A stretch of 64,000 nucleotides of DNA from Ottelia alismoides (taxonomy: Eukaryota; Streptophyta; Magnoliopsida; Alismatales; Hydrocharitaceae), in contig JAZKJV010010130.1 of the NCBI GenBank assembly GCA_037367405.1, positions 310,001-374,000 of the forward strand. The letters run 5' to 3'. Made by a program: the position numbers and the translations under genes. This document shows positions 11,649 through 21,067 of this stretch, one piece after another. The notes beneath the pieces were generated by a model. The model did not search any database. It had not been told where the DNA came from and saw nothing but the letters and a program-made list of their open reading frames with translations. The first letter of the stretch is position 1, and each line of letters begins with the position of its first letter.

Positions 11649-12485
11649 ATGGACACTGGTGAATCAGACGATGACATCACACCAGACCATGCAGATACTC
11701 CCGAGAAAAACATTTCTTCCCCTATTTTTGAGACTTTTGTACATAATTCTAAAACTCTCGATGTACAAGCTGATTCCAATATGAATAAAAAGTCTGATTT
11801 TCTGATTCCTGACATTGTTCCTTTTCCCGATGCTCTATATGGAAAAGGAAAGAAAAATAACAAAAAGAATGTTGTAACTCAAGAAACTGAGCATTTACTA
11901 AAAGATCACATCTTTTTAAAGATCCCACTTTACGATGCCTTAGATCATTTTCCTATGCTTAAGAATCAATTGAAAAATCGATGCACCACACATAGAAAAA
12001 AGAGATCCCGTACAGAGAAACATGTTTTGACTAAGGCTACATCTTGTGTTATTCAGAATAAGTTACCAAAGAAGAAGAAGGACTCAGGTGCACATTATGT
12101 CAGATGCGAGATCGCAAATGCCAAATTTGTTCGTACTCTTTCAGATAACGGTTCCTTGATCAATTTGATACCCTATTCTTTAGTCGATAATCTCGAGTTA
12201 GGTCCTCTTTACAAATCATGTGCGATCCTTCAGTTTGTTGATAGATCTGTAAAGACACCTAAGGGTATATTAAGGAATGTTATCGTAACTGTGGAGGGTC
12301 TGCAATTCCCAGTGGACTTTACGGTCCTGGACATGGATTTCCCTACCCAGTTACACCTTACCCTAATCATTCTTGGGAGGCCTTTCTTAGAGACTGCAAA
12401 GGCTCTCTTCAATTTTGATACATGGATTTCACGTAGAGGGCGAGAAGGTACATATAGAGATGGCGAGAGAATCCAACACATCTAG
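11649..12485 (+). pseudogene. Protease region of element A
   Basis: The longest open frame of element A (278 codons). An acidic stretch leads into the conserved EHVLTKATSCVIQNKLPKKK segment, then a retropepsin-like aspartic protease domain. The expected DSG/DTG active site reads DNGSLINL (about residues 166-173), so the serine/threonine is replaced by asparagine. Downstream, VDRSVKTPKGILRNVIVTVE and VLDMDFPTQ...IILGRPFL match the flap and the C-terminal ILGRPFL motif. The frame then shifts, ending at 12485 while the true frame continues in the 12415-12717 frame. Cleavage of the gag-pol polyprotein would be its role. With DNG at the active site it is probably inactive. Confidence 0.88.
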
Positions 12486-12962
12486 TGACGCATCTTCTGA
12501 TTTTCTGAGTTCTTTAGCCTCCTGCGATTACATGGATGAGGTCTGTCTTGATGACCTCAAAAGATATAAAGTAGAAACCCAAGAGTGCTTAACAAAGGAC
12601 GGATCCGAGACTACAGGGGGCGATTCTTCAGAAGGTACTTTATATTTTAGTCCAAATGATGAGAAGCAAAGGGATCAGTCTTCTGAAGAGTTTATTGCAT
12701 ACCTTTCAGATTCATAGACCTTACACAATTCCTCCACTTCAGATGATCTAGAGACCGAATTTCTTATAGGTGAGTTGTTTTCCTCTGATCAGTCTGAGGA
12801 TGTGCATAATAGCGAGTCGGATGATGTCTTGAACATCTTCTGTAGACCAACTCTAGAGCACATTGAAATGGTGGATAACCATATCACAGGCAAATCCACA
12901 ACCATTACAGATCCCTGTACAAATATGGATGAGGTTTCAGCAGATCCATAATCTACCTTACC
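12415..12962 (+). pseudogene. Acidic linker between protease and reverse transcriptase, element A
   Basis: Continuation of the polyprotein in a second frame (12415-12717), rich in Asp, Glu and Ser (SSDASSDFLSSLASCDYMDE). A TAG ends it at 12717, and further acidic sequence continues to about 12950. B has a similar acidic Ser/Asp-rich linker in the same place. No domain is recognised; it acts as a spacer in the polyprotein family. Confidence 0.6.
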
Positions 12963-13935
12963 AGAATTAAAGACTTTTCACCAAATATGAAATTTGCCTT
13001 TCTTGCGGGTCCACATCGACAATTTCCGGTCATTATCAGTTCATCTTTGACTGACAAACAAGAATCTCGTTTGATGGAGGTTCTAGAAAGAAACCGCAAG
13101 GCTATTGGGTGGACTGTATCCGATCTCCGCGGGATTAATCCTGCTTTGTGTTCTCATCATATATATCTCGATCATGACAGCAAACCCTCCAGAGATTTTC
13201 AGCATAGGCTGAATCCGGTTTTACGAGACGTTGTCAAGAAAGAGATTATGAAATGGTGTGACACAGGCTTTATTTATCCCATCTCCAACTCTGAATGGGT
13301 CAACCCATTACATGTTGTCCCGAAGAAGTCGGGAATTCAGATGGTTAAGAATGAGAGTGGAGAGGAGATTCCAAAGAGGGTAACCACGTCGTGGCGGGTG
13401 TGTGTTGATTACAGAAAATTAAACACTGCAACGAAGAAGGACCACTTCCCTTTGCCTTTTAAAGACCAGGTCATAGAACTGTTGGCAGGAAAGGAGTACT
13501 TCTATGTCCTTGATGGTTACTCCGGATACAACCGACTATCAATTGTCCTGAAGACCAGGAGAAAACCACCTTCACATGTTCGTTCGACACGTATGCCTTT
13601 AGACTGATGCCCTTTGGATTGTGCAACACTCCTGCTACTTTCCAGAGGTGTATGCTTGCTATTTTGCGGACATGGTCGGTGAGTTTCTAGATGATTTTAT
13701 GGATTATTTTTCGGTCTATGCTGAGTCCTTTGACGATTGTTTAGCGCACCTAGACAAGGCTCTTCGGAAGTGTTGTGAGGTAGATCTCGTTCTGTCCTGG
13801 GAAAAGAGCCATTTTATGGTTACACACGGGATCGTGTTGGGACACGTCATCTCCCAGCGAGGCATGGAGGTTGACCCTTCCAAGGTGGATGTCATCAAGC
13901 TCCTCGAACCACCATCCAACATCTAGCAGTTACGG
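12963..13935 (+). pseudogene. Reverse transcriptase of element A, catalytic motif mutated
   Basis: RNA-dependent DNA polymerase domain in at least two frames. 12987-13607 carries the N-terminal fingers (RKAIGWTVSDLRGINPALCS, HHIYL), the PLHVVPKKSG block, VCVDYRKLNTATKKDHFPLP and [11 protein letters not shown] frameshift at about 13545 moves the MPFGLCN block to another frame. 13621-13926 carries the palm. The catalytic box, FMDD in element B, reads FMDYFSVY here (about 13697-13720), so one metal-binding aspartate is lost. SWEKSHFMV and GIVLGHVISQRGMEVDPSKV follow as in the family. A stop at 13924 lies just before the LRSFLG thumb segment (about 13930). Enzyme activity is not expected. Confidence 0.92.
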
Positions 13936-14493
13936 TCATTTCTGGGGCTTGTCGGCTTTTACCGATAATTTATCCAAGACTTCTCCAAGATCACCCGACC
14001 GTTAACTGAATTATTAGGCAAAGACATCGAGTTCTTGTTATATGATAAATGTCTTAGTGCCTTCCTCACATTGAAAGAAAAGATTATCAGTGCTTCTGTC
14101 CTAAAGCTGCCTGATTGGTCTCTACCCTTCGAGATCATGATGGATGCTTCAGATTTTGCGGTCGGGGTTGTAATAGGACAGAGGAGGAATGAACTTCCCA
14201 TAGCTATCCACTATGCCAACAGAACTTTAGATGATGCTCAGCGTAATTACATAGTGAAAGAAAAGGAGATGTTGGCAGTGGCATTCGCTCTAGTTCTGAT
14301 CCTATCTTCTTGGCTCAAAAATCACAATCTACATAAATAATTCAACTATCAGGTTTCTGATGGAAAAGACGGATGCTAAGGCACGCCTTCTTAGATGGAT
14401 TCTATTACTTCAGGAATTCGATTTGTACATTAAAGACACACCTGGGGTAAAGAATGTGGTAGCTGATCTCCTCTCCCGATTACAGACAGATTA
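13936..14493 (+). pseudogene. RNase H region of element A
   Basis: Connection and RNase H domain. Visible blocks are GLVGFYR (13950), [20 protein letters not shown] (from 14114, first catalytic Asp), HYANRTLDDAQRNYIV and KEKEMLAVAFA (catalytic Glu, about 14265). A frameshift and small loss at about 14290-14345 removes the FTDH motif that B retains. [20 protein letters not shown] and NVVADLLSRL (about 14385-14480) end the domain. It would degrade RNA in RNA:DNA hybrids during replication; the copy is broken. Confidence 0.87.
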
Positions 14494-15863
14494 GCCTTCA
14501 GAATATAACATGCCAGAGATTGCAGAGAGATTTCCTGACGAAAGCATCTTTGCAGTTACCGAACTTCCATGGTATGCATATATAGTGAATTTTCTGGTCA
14601 CACAGAAAAGTCCTCAAGGTTGGCCAAAAAATCGAGTTGATAAACTAGTTTCTGAGGCACGATACTACCATTGGGAGGATCCGATTCTTTTTCGTGAAGG
14701 ACCTGATTGTGTTTACAGGTGTTGTATTCCTCAGGAGGAATATAATAGTGTCCTCACTTTATGTCATTCTTTATAGGCAGGAGAACATCACTCAGGGAAG
14801 AGGACAGCGCAGAACGTACTTCAGAGCGGATTATGGTGGCCGACTCTTACTAGAGATGTCTGCACATTTGTGAAGAGTTGCCTAGATTGTCAGAAAGCAG
14901 TAGGGACAATCAGTGCTAGAGATGCAATGTCGATGTGACCCGTTATTATTTGCAGGATCTTTAACGGATGGGGCATCGATTTTATGGGACCGTTCCCTTC
15001 TAGCAGTGTCTTTGAGTACATTCTTCTCGCTGTAGACTATGTTAGTAGATGGGAGGAGGCTATACCCGCACGAACTGCAGACAGTAAGATAGTTTGCAAG
15101 TTCTTAAGGGAACACATTATTTCACGGTTCGGGATCACACGTATTCTTATTTCAGATGGGGGTAGCCCTTTCATTAATAAGGAGGCGAAAAAGCTAGTGA
15201 AGCAATACAACATTGATCACATAGTAGCTTCTCCTTACCACCCACAGACGAACGACATGGCTGAAGTTTCAAATAGGGAGGTGAAATCAATTCTCCAGAA
15301 ATTAGTACGACCGGATAGGAAGAACTGGTCAATGCTTCTATATCAGGTTCTTTGGGCATATCGTACTGCATACAAAACTCCCTTAGGTACTTCACCATTT
15401 AGATTGGTTTATGGAAAGTCGTGCCATTTGCCTGTAGAGATCATGCACAAATCTGAATAGGCTATTCGAGAAATTTTACTGGATACACAAAAAGCAGGAG
15501 CCAAGAGAAAGATAGATTTGAATGAGTTGGCAGATATTCGAAATCAAGCATACGAGAACACACTCATTTATAAGGACAAAGTGAAGAAATGGCATGACAG
15601 ACATATTCGGCACAAGATCTGTCCCGGGGTAGAAAGTCTGGTTGCTCAATGCGAGATTCAGAATTTTTCCTAGCATATTAAAAAGCAAGTGGGAAGGACC
15701 TTACATAGTCAGAACGGTGCACGACAATGGAAGTATAACAATATCAGATATGTCATCTGGTGTAGAGTCGTTCATGGTTAACAGGCATATGCTGAAGCAC
15801 TTCATCGAGATTAATGATCATCTGGCCCGTACTGAAGTGATCTATTTTGTACAGGATTCATGA
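14494..15863 (+). pseudogene. Integrase of element A
   Basis: DNA integration enzyme in four or more frame pieces. The N-terminal zinc-binding domain reads HHSGKRTAQNVLQSGLWWP...CLDCQK (14790-14900). The catalytic core is largely open from 14984-15460. The three acidic residues are readable: Asp in GIDFMGPFP (14970), Asp in ISDGGSPF (15150) and Glu in [10 protein letters not shown] (15255). [20 protein letters not shown] (about 15380) is the Athila signature. A stop at 15458 interrupts it. The C-terminal DNA-binding part is in 15642-15863 (ARFRIFPS, KWEGPYIVRTVHDNGSI, VNRHMLKHF). No chromodomain is present, as expected for Athila. Confidence 0.92.
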
Positions 15864-15982
15864 TCATCTTTTCACTTCATCTTACCCTGTACAAATGCTT
15901 TTGAGCCATTCGATTTCTGGAGATCCGCAACACTTGTATATTCTTTATAGGCCACAATCGTCCCCATTTTTGCTCATCTTTT

Positions 15983-16015
15983 ATGCTTAGGATGCCAAAT
16001 CCTAAGTGTAGGGGG
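15983..16015 (+). ncRNA. PPT-hairpin module A1
   Basis: Stem CTTAGGAT (15986-15993) / ATCCTAAG (15999-16006), loop GCCAA, extended by two G-U and one A-T pair. The 3' arm runs into TGTAGGGGG. The purine tract is thus attached to a hairpin. Confidence 0.6.
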
Positions 16016-16118
16016 ACCGATTGTTTGCTGATTCACGTTTTATATTTTGTTATGCTTCTTTATATATCCTTTCTTTTTCACAAATCACTGGTCGTCGATT
16101 TTTGGCTATATTCTTTTC

Positions 16119-16152
16119 TATACTTAGGATGCGTTATCCTAAGTATAAGGGG
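16119..16152 (+). ncRNA. PPT-hairpin module A2
   Basis: Perfect 12-pair stem TATACTTAGGAT (16119-16130) / ATCCTAAGTATA (16136-16147), loop GCGTT, followed by AGGGGACC. The same stem occurs in module B3 of element B. Confidence 0.65.
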
Positions 16153-16245
16153 ACCAAGTGATTTCGATGATTTCGTATTATTTATTCTTTTTGATCTTTC
16201 GTTGTACATTCTTTTTACTCAGTCACTTCGTTTTTTCTCTTCCGT

Positions 16246-16281
16246 TATACGTACGATGACCTGATCGTAAGTATAGGGGGG
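16246..16281 (+). ncRNA. PPT-hairpin module A3
   Basis: Stem TATACGTACGAT (16246-16257) / ATCGTAAGTATA (16264-16275), 11 of 12 pairs, loop GACCTG, followed by six G. The inner stem sequence (TACGAT/ATCGTA) differs from A2 (TAGGAT/ATCCTA) by a compensatory C-G for G-C exchange. Confidence 0.65.
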
Positions 16282-16360
16282 TTGACCGACTTTTACTCTT
16301 TATTGTTTTTCACCCACTTTTACTTAGCACGAGTTTTTTCCTCCTTTTTCTCTTTTGACA

Positions 16361-16415
16361 CTATGAGGACATAACACAATCTAAGTATAGGGGGTGCGTA
16401 TATATTGTATATATA
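16361..16415 (+). ncRNA. Terminal PPT-like module A4 with AT hairpin
   Basis: TGAGGACAT, then CTAAGTATAGGGGG (16381-16394), then TGCGTATATATTGTATATATAC, a hairpin of GTATATA/TATATAC. B has the same order with small changes (31736-31790 reversed). Unlike A1-A3, the purine tract here has no good pairing arm upstream. The block is better conserved between A and B than its surroundings. Confidence 0.6.
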
Positions 16416-17973
16416 CTTTTGCCCATAACTTGTACTTTTATGTATTTTCTATATCTATAAAATTCATAAAAAGTGGGTAAGGGTTAATTTAAAAGCCATT
16501 TATATATTTATTTATTACTTATAAAATCCTTGTAAATAAGTAAAATATGTTTAAAACTTGTATTTAAAATCTATAATTAAAATATGAATTTAAAATATGT
16601 GTTTTAAATTTGTATAGTACTTATTTAAAATCCTGTTTATTAAAAAATGTGTAAAAAACATTTAATCCTTGTAAAATCCCTTGTAAATAAAATCTGTAAA
16701 ATACATTAGATATTTAACTCAAATAAAATATATCTTGTAAAATTCATGTACAAAAACTTGTTTATAAAATTCAGAAAATCCATAAAAAATACAATGTCCT
16801 AAAAGTCATAAAAATTACAGAATCCGTAAAATCTATAAAAATGAGTAAAATTCAGAAAATATACTTCACAAAAACATGGTTGCATTTGCATTCGCATTTT
16901 TCAAAATAAGTTTGATTTCTGGAATTAAGGATCGAGTCTAGTCTAAAGGATGGAGCTTGATTACGGCCTTTAACTCTCATTGCAAGGAGCCTAGTTAGGA
17001 TCTGGAATTTAGACTCTTCAGGTTTTTTGACTTAAAATCTTTGGGTTCCATAAGATCATATTCAGGAAATCAAGTCATATGTGCTTAAGTAGATCATTGG
17101 TTTCATCCGTACAACTCTACACCAGTGAACCAATCTTGAACACATGCACTCCGCACTTATCTCAACTCGCATGGAGTACGAAGGGAAGTACATCTTGGTA
17201 GTGTGTTTTTATCCTTATCTTTGCGGCATTGACGTCTAAAGACGGGAGAGATTGGGGTTGCGATAGTTGCTTCGGATGAGGGAAGGATCTGCTTACACAA
17301 TTTTTCTAAGACCTCAAAAAAGGGATGGAATAAAAAGGTGCTATATCCGTCGAGGCACAAAAAGATGAATGCAGTGCAAGCAAATTACAAAGTAAACTCA
17401 AAGAAGAAGCCAAAAAATACGACCACGATGGTCCAAGCTTCCACCAAAAATGCCTACACATCTCAGTGGAGACTTAGCTACACCGGTTGAGCTTCGCAAG
17501 GAGATGCATTTACACTGGTTGCACTCCACTTCTTTTCTCATTCTTCTACTTTCTCTATATACTCGATTGTGGACATAGCACAAACTAACCTCAGAAGGGA
17601 ATACCTCCCTCCTCGAGGAAAGAGTAGCGAGATGAGGAAGCCATAGAAATGTATAGCCAGGATGGACGGTTTCTTCGTTTCTCTAAGCAGGAAGAGCGAA
17701 ATCAATTCACACACTGTACAAATTGACTTCAAGGATGATAGAGTTTGCGATATGAATAAGTGAGTCTGAACTGGCTGATGAAGTGATCTTGAATAAGGAT
17801 TTGTGGAACTTGAGGACTGTTGAGGATAAAATCCTAATCCTAGTTAAGGCTCCGACAAAATGCTTGTTTCAGGGCCGATCGAGCTCTGTCATTTGTCTGT
17901 TCTCATGAATTGGTTTAGGAAAACAAATTCATTCTAACTTTCTTTCTTTTTCATTTACTTTTCAAATAAGTGC

Positions 17974-17991
17974 TTGCTAAGGGACTAGCAA
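17974..17991 (+). ncRNA. Hairpin immediately upstream of the polypurine tract, element A
   Basis: TTGCTA (17974-17979) / TAGCAA (17986-17991), loop AGGGAC, ending six bases before the polypurine tract. B has the same hairpin with identical loop at 30169-30188. The flanking TTTTCAAATAAGTG is also shared. Confidence 0.6.
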
Positions 17992-17996
17992 AATTT

Positions 17997-18008
17997 AAGT
18001 ATAGGGGG
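17997..18008 (+). other. Polypurine tract of element A
   Basis: AAGTATAGGGGG, one base before the 3' LTR start TGATGAATCC at 18010. It would prime plus-strand synthesis. It is the same core as the modules at 16005-16394. Confidence 0.9.
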
Positions 18009-18009
18009 T

Positions 18010-21000
18010 TGATGAATCCATGATTCATTAACTTTTCTATCGCATTTTGTCTTAAAACCCTTAACAAATGCATGTAAATATTCATTAATTCCCATCTTTT
18101 ATAAAAACGTCATTCATGAATAAATATTCACTTTCAAGCATCAAAATCATATAAATAAATATAGAACCAAGAAAAAGAAAAGAAGGCAGATTGGATATAT
18201 ATATGTACAGTATGACTTATAAATATAAATATACTGCAAGGTATATTTATAACCTAACCCTCAAGACCAAGTTAGCATGGATTGGTCGATAAACCAATAA
18301 GTAGGGGGAGATAAGGAAAGAAAACCCTAAAAATAAATTAAGTGACACTTAATGTACATTCCACTATGTATCAAATAAATAAAAAACTTCAATGATTTTT
18401 AAATAATTCATATATATATATATATATATATATTTCACCAAACTCTTTTCCTACTTATTTTTGAAAATATGTACAAACATATAAAAATAAGTTAAAAATA
18501 TTACCATGTATATATGCCAAGAAATCCAGCTTGTAAATTGTCAAAATCTGAACTTCCGAACATCATAACTTCTTCATACGATCTCCAATTTAAATCTACT
18601 CACCTATAAAGTTCATAAAATAATATTCTCTAATTAATAAAGTGGTTTCATCAAATTCAGAGTCCGTTTGCAAAAAGTCGGTTTTGGGACCAAATGACAA
18701 CAGGGTTTCTGGGCTATTTATTTTATGTAGAACATATTATTTATAGTTTTATGAATTTTAAAATTTCTAATTTTTTTCATGATTTTGTAATTTAAACTTG
18801 ATTTATTTCATAATTTTTGGAGCTTATTTATTATTTTAATAAAATCCAAAATCCTAAATTGTATGTAAAAATTAACTGGCTAAATAATACATGTATTTAT
18901 TAATATATGTAAATTAATTTTTTAAAATCCCTAAAAACTCACACAACTCTTACATATTGTTTTAATAATTATGAAAATATAAAATTAATTTTTAATTATA
19001 CATATTTATTAAAATAATATTTATATTTCAAATAATATTTATTATTTATAAGAAGTAATTATTCCATAAATTATATAATTAAATTACTTAAATTTCTTTT
19101 TTTATACCTATTTAAAATAACGTTATTTAGGATTTAATATTGAATATCTAAGACTTTTTCACATCTGGCCAACTAGTTGCTGGCACTTGTCAACACCTGG
19201 TTTATCTTCCTCAAGAAGCTGGTAACGAAGCTGTTCCAACTGACCAACTTCACATATTTATCCCGCGCACATTCTAACCCTTCCAGGCGATCTAAACCCT
19301 TGAAACCCTTCTCCTAACAACCTTCTCCATCGCCAACCATTAAGCTTGGAGATCACGAAATCGATCTATATAAACACTCAAAGTAGGCATTTCGCAACTA
19401 ACTCTCATTTAACCACCTGAAGCTCAAACTGCCAGTGGCCGAGTCTCATCTTCTCCACCTAGCTCTGCCTCACTTCGGTGGTGACAGCACCCGAAGGCTA
19501 CCCCGTATGGAAGAAGGGAGATCGGAGGAGGTTCCAAGGTGCTCATCAGCACTTGCATCGCCGCCACGTACGCGTCCAGCTCCGGAGAAGATCGACCGTC
19601 GCAACATCTTCCAGAGGTAATACACCTCTATTTTCACAGATCTCTACCTCCATCTTTATCACATTTCTTCTCGATCCTCGAGCCATGATTAGCGTTGCTA
19701 ATCATGTAATTAGTTAGTTTAATCCTATAGCTTAGACGTTCAATCGAAATCAATTCTTAAATCGTTTCAAATCAATTCTAATCACATTCCATTTCTCAAG
19801 AATTTCGCACGCACATTTCATTTAGTCTGGAAATGCCATTTTTAAAGCTTGCAAAATTATAATCCTTTGGCCTATTCCTTATGAATCGAGCATGCCCACA
19901 CCTTCTTTGCAGGTTTATCTCGCATCAGGAACACTTTCACATCATCTGGGGGCGTTCATATTCCCACAAATCATCATCCAAGAAAGTGTAACGAACAAAG
20001 CTCCAGGAGCTGACCATTGGAGCAGTCATCTTCTTCCGACTTCCGCCGCCGCCTCTCCAACACACCAGGTCGTGCACCACTGCAGGCGAGCTCGAGGGTT
20101 AGAGGACCTAACCCTCTGGCACCGTGGAGGTCCATGCTTCACTTCCATTGCCGGCGAGAAATTGGAGAAGGAGTCGCCTTCATCAGCCCCTCAAACGCTT
20201 GATTAACGACCCACGAACAGCTGGAGAGCAGTCTTGCGACACGTGTCCTCAGTAGACGGCTCAGATCATGCAGCACATTCTAATCCTGATCGTTCAAGCC
20301 AAAGGGATATGATTTTTGCACACTAAACCCAGAGAAGATTTCAGAAGTTCAGAGCAAGTCCAAAGTTTTCCAGATATTACATTTAGGTCCCCGTGTAGGG
20401 ACCTAAATGTAAACATTCTTATTTTTCTTTGAGAACAATCCCTGTCGAGGACCTTTTTCCATTAATTTCTGTTTCTTTTTGTTGCACTTATACCCCTGGC
20501 CTGTAGGGGAGTTTTGGACCTATTTTTGACACATTTTTTCGTAGATTTTTTCAGTTTTTCAGTAATTTTTCGTGCATTTTTGTCGTGTTTTTATCGTGTT
20601 TTGATTCATCGTTTTTTGTCTCCATTTTGATTTGTTTTCATGTGTTCTTCGAGCTCGTTGCTCGACCGTTTCACCAACTATATAATATCATCTAAATTTT
20701 TTCTATATTTCACCTATTATATAGTAAACAAATTGTGTGAAAAATAACACTTTGAAAAAATAAATAAAAATTGGAAAAGAATAAAATCAAATAAAAAATT
20801 AAAAATCCTATAAAAATTGTAGTATTTCCTTGATCGCTTTAAGAAGATATAAAATAATCACAAAAATATTTTCTCTTAAAAAATTCAAAATACCCTATTC
20901 TGCCTCCTTGTGTTCGATCCAAGAACACTTCCCTAGTTAAATATTAGTGTAAGGTTTTTTTAATAAAACCGATCTTTGTTTGATCGACTAGCATCCTTTT

Positions 21001-21062
21001 GCAGTTTTCTACACCGACGACCTCTTCTTCTGAAAAGCCGCAATCAGATTTTCGTCGAATCA
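18010..21062 (+). repeat. 3' LTR of element A
   Basis: 3053 bases matching 5215-8228 throughout, TG...CA. The conserved purine tract is at 18300-18316, a TATA box at 19367-19374 and the degenerate W-box dyad at about 19180-19200. A (TA)n run at 18410-18432 replaces the short ATATGTACATAT of the 5' LTR. It retains about 100 bases (about 19474-19575) absent from the 5' copy. Open frames at 19435-20206 are not conserved in frame with the partner LTR and are not genes. Confidence 0.93.
18410..18432. repeat. (TA)n microsatellite in the 3' LTR of element A
   Basis: Eleven or so TA units in the 3' LTR. The same place in the 5' LTR (about 5620) reads CATATGTACATATTT, so the expansion, or loss in the partner, postdates insertion. 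Confidence 0.8.
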
Positions 21063-21067
21063 ACTAC
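21063..21067. other. Target duplication of element A (right copy)
   Basis: ACTAC here and ACTAT at 5210-5214 flank the LTR termini. Four of five bases agree, and Ty3/gypsy elements make 5-bp duplications. Confidence 0.65.

Larger units (their letters stand above)
15864..17996 (+). other. Non-coding 3' region of element A
   Basis: About 2.1 kb between integrase and polypurine tract without a credible gene. Some Athila relatives carry an env-like frame here; none is seen, the longest forward frame being 93 AT-rich codons. Its first 550 bases hold four polypurine-tract-like modules, three of them in hairpins. The part at about 16920-17940 is collinear with B's 3' region (30190-31300 reversed). 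Shared blocks include GATGGAGCTTGATTA, AGAAGGGAATACC, CCTCGAGGAAAGAGT and CAAATAAGTG. The region therefore appears conserved as sequence and structure, not as protein. Confidence 0.75.
5215..21062 (+). mobile_element. Element A: complete but degenerate Athila-lineage Ty3/gypsy retrotransposon
   Basis: A 15.8-kb LTR retrotransposon bounded by TGATGAATCC... and ...ATCA termini, with direct LTRs of 3014 and 3053 bases. It has a tRNA-Asp-type primer site at 8232, gag-protease-RT-RNase H-integrase in that order, and a polypurine tract at 17997. The RT block VCVDYRKLNTATKKDHFPLP and integrase block [10 protein letters not shown] are typical of Athila rather than Tat/Ogre or chromoviruses. Flanking 5-mers ACTAT (5210-5214) and ACTAC (21063-21067) are a target duplication with one change. 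It sits inside D1. Frameshifts and stops break every domain, so it is not autonomous. No env-like frame is seen between integrase and the 3' LTR. Confidence 0.95.

Noticed and set aside
15983..16264. 93-codon Phe/Leu-rich frame resembling a membrane protein after integrase in A (possible env remnant)
   Set aside because: Composition follows the T-rich sequence, it has no counterpart in B, and it overlaps the hairpin modules.
19892..20206. 104-codon frame in the 3' LTR of A
   Set aside because: The 5' LTR has a different-length frame at 7066-7341 with shifted reading; shared only through LTR duplication.
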